A program made the translations under genes and the position numbers. The notes beneath the pieces are model-generated. The model was not told where the DNA came from. It made no database searches and saw only the letters and a list, made by a program, of their open reading frames with translations. Below, piece by piece: positions 41,643 through 41,723 of a stretch of 41,723 nucleotides of DNA (positions are counted from its first letter, which is position 1; the number at the start of each line of letters is the position of its first letter). Source of the stretch: Flavobacterium psychrolimnae (lineage in GTDB: Bacteria > Bacteroidota > Bacteroidia > Flavobacteriales > Flavobacteriaceae); assembly GCF_003312425.1 (NCBI RefSeq), contig NZ_QNUX01000020.1, positions 1 to 41,723 on the forward strand, written 5' to 3'.

Positions 41643-41723
41643 TGACCACCCAATTCCAATTTAAAGTGAGCACCTGATTCCAATTCAAAATGACCACCCA
41701 ATTCCGGGGCAAAATGACCACCC
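41643..41723. mobile_element. IS21-family-type terminal tandem repeats, cut by the window end
   Basis: Three full 24-bp copies and one partial copy lie head to tail: 41643-41666, 41667-41690, 41691-41714 and 41715-41723. The common core is TGACCACCCAATTCC followed by a variable A/C/G block and AAA(A/G); copy 2 differs as TGAGCACCTGATTCC. Multiple terminal direct repeats of this kind are typical of IS21-family element ends, from which istA/istB genes would follow. No transposase gene is visible, so the family call rests on the repeats alone. Confidence 0.7.

Noticed and set aside
39168..41723. A second copy of the tRNA 3' end as an attachment site
   Set aside because: I searched by eye for CTCGGTCTCGCTACC and found none to the right of the tRNA within the window.
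1..41723. CRISPR array, rRNA operon or prophage
   Set aside because: No regularly spaced direct repeats with unique spacers, no rRNA sequence and no phage structural genes were seen.

Overview
The window looks like a chromosomal piece from a Flavobacterium-type member of the Bacteroidota. It is AT-rich, and several genes carry the Bacteroidota promoter pattern TTG-N19-TAnnTTTG with few clear Shine-Dalgarno sites. It also has typical family markers: type B L31, an atypical GlmU-like nucleotidyltransferase, PorT-like barrels, DUF4199, DUF4290, a DUF5686-like protein and a START-like protein. Function calls rest on motifs and gene order read by eye; no database search was possible.

Layout. Positions 1-99 are the end of an IS3-family insertion sequence whose transposase runs out of the window. 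From about 180 to 39200 lies ordinary core chromosome: lytic transglycosylase, hydrolase, pirin, small acetyltransferase, ABC-F ATPase and L,D-transpeptidase-like protein (0-5.4 kb); GlmU-like enzyme, L31, DUF4199 plus glycosyltransferase, phosphohexomutase and an MsbA-like exporter (5.5-12.6 kb); DUF2971 protein, EF-hand lipoprotein, and a TonB receptor with an M23 peptidase (12.7-18.5 kb); coiled-coil protein, ZapA, 6S RNA and RNase Y (18.6-21.0 kb); orphan histidine kinase, XerD, three small beta-barrels, AroQ and a DUF5686-like protein (21.1-29.3 kb); CDF transporter, MurA, DUF4290 and DUF493 (29.4-32.9 kb); AAA ATPase, RecQ, Fmt, HU, YqgE, aminotransferase IV and START-like protein (33-38.9 kb); and a CAU-anticodon tRNA at 39091-39167.

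The last 2.5 kb, after the tRNA, is different. It is gene-poor and holds an unrecognised 304-aa protein, an excisionase-type helix-turn-helix protein, a broken reading frame, clustered hairpins and paired direct repeats. It then runs into 24-bp tandem repeats that look like an IS21-family end, which cut off another gene. This is best read as the tRNA-proximal edge of an integrated mobile element with no integrase in view. Both window ends lie in insertion sequences, so the window may be a contig broken at repeats.

Themes. Cell-envelope functions dominate: lytic transglycosylase, L,D-transpeptidase-like protein, M23 peptidase, GlmU-like enzyme, phosphohexomutase, MurA, TonB receptor, barrels and lipid/glycan export. 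The points most worth following are MurA with Asp in place of the fosfomycin-target Cys, the conserved zapA-6S RNA-rny block with a small coiled-coil partner, a palindrome shared by two barrel-gene promoters, and the accessory block after the tRNA. I found no clear evidence of a wholly new multi-gene system; the accessory block is the only place one could be starting.
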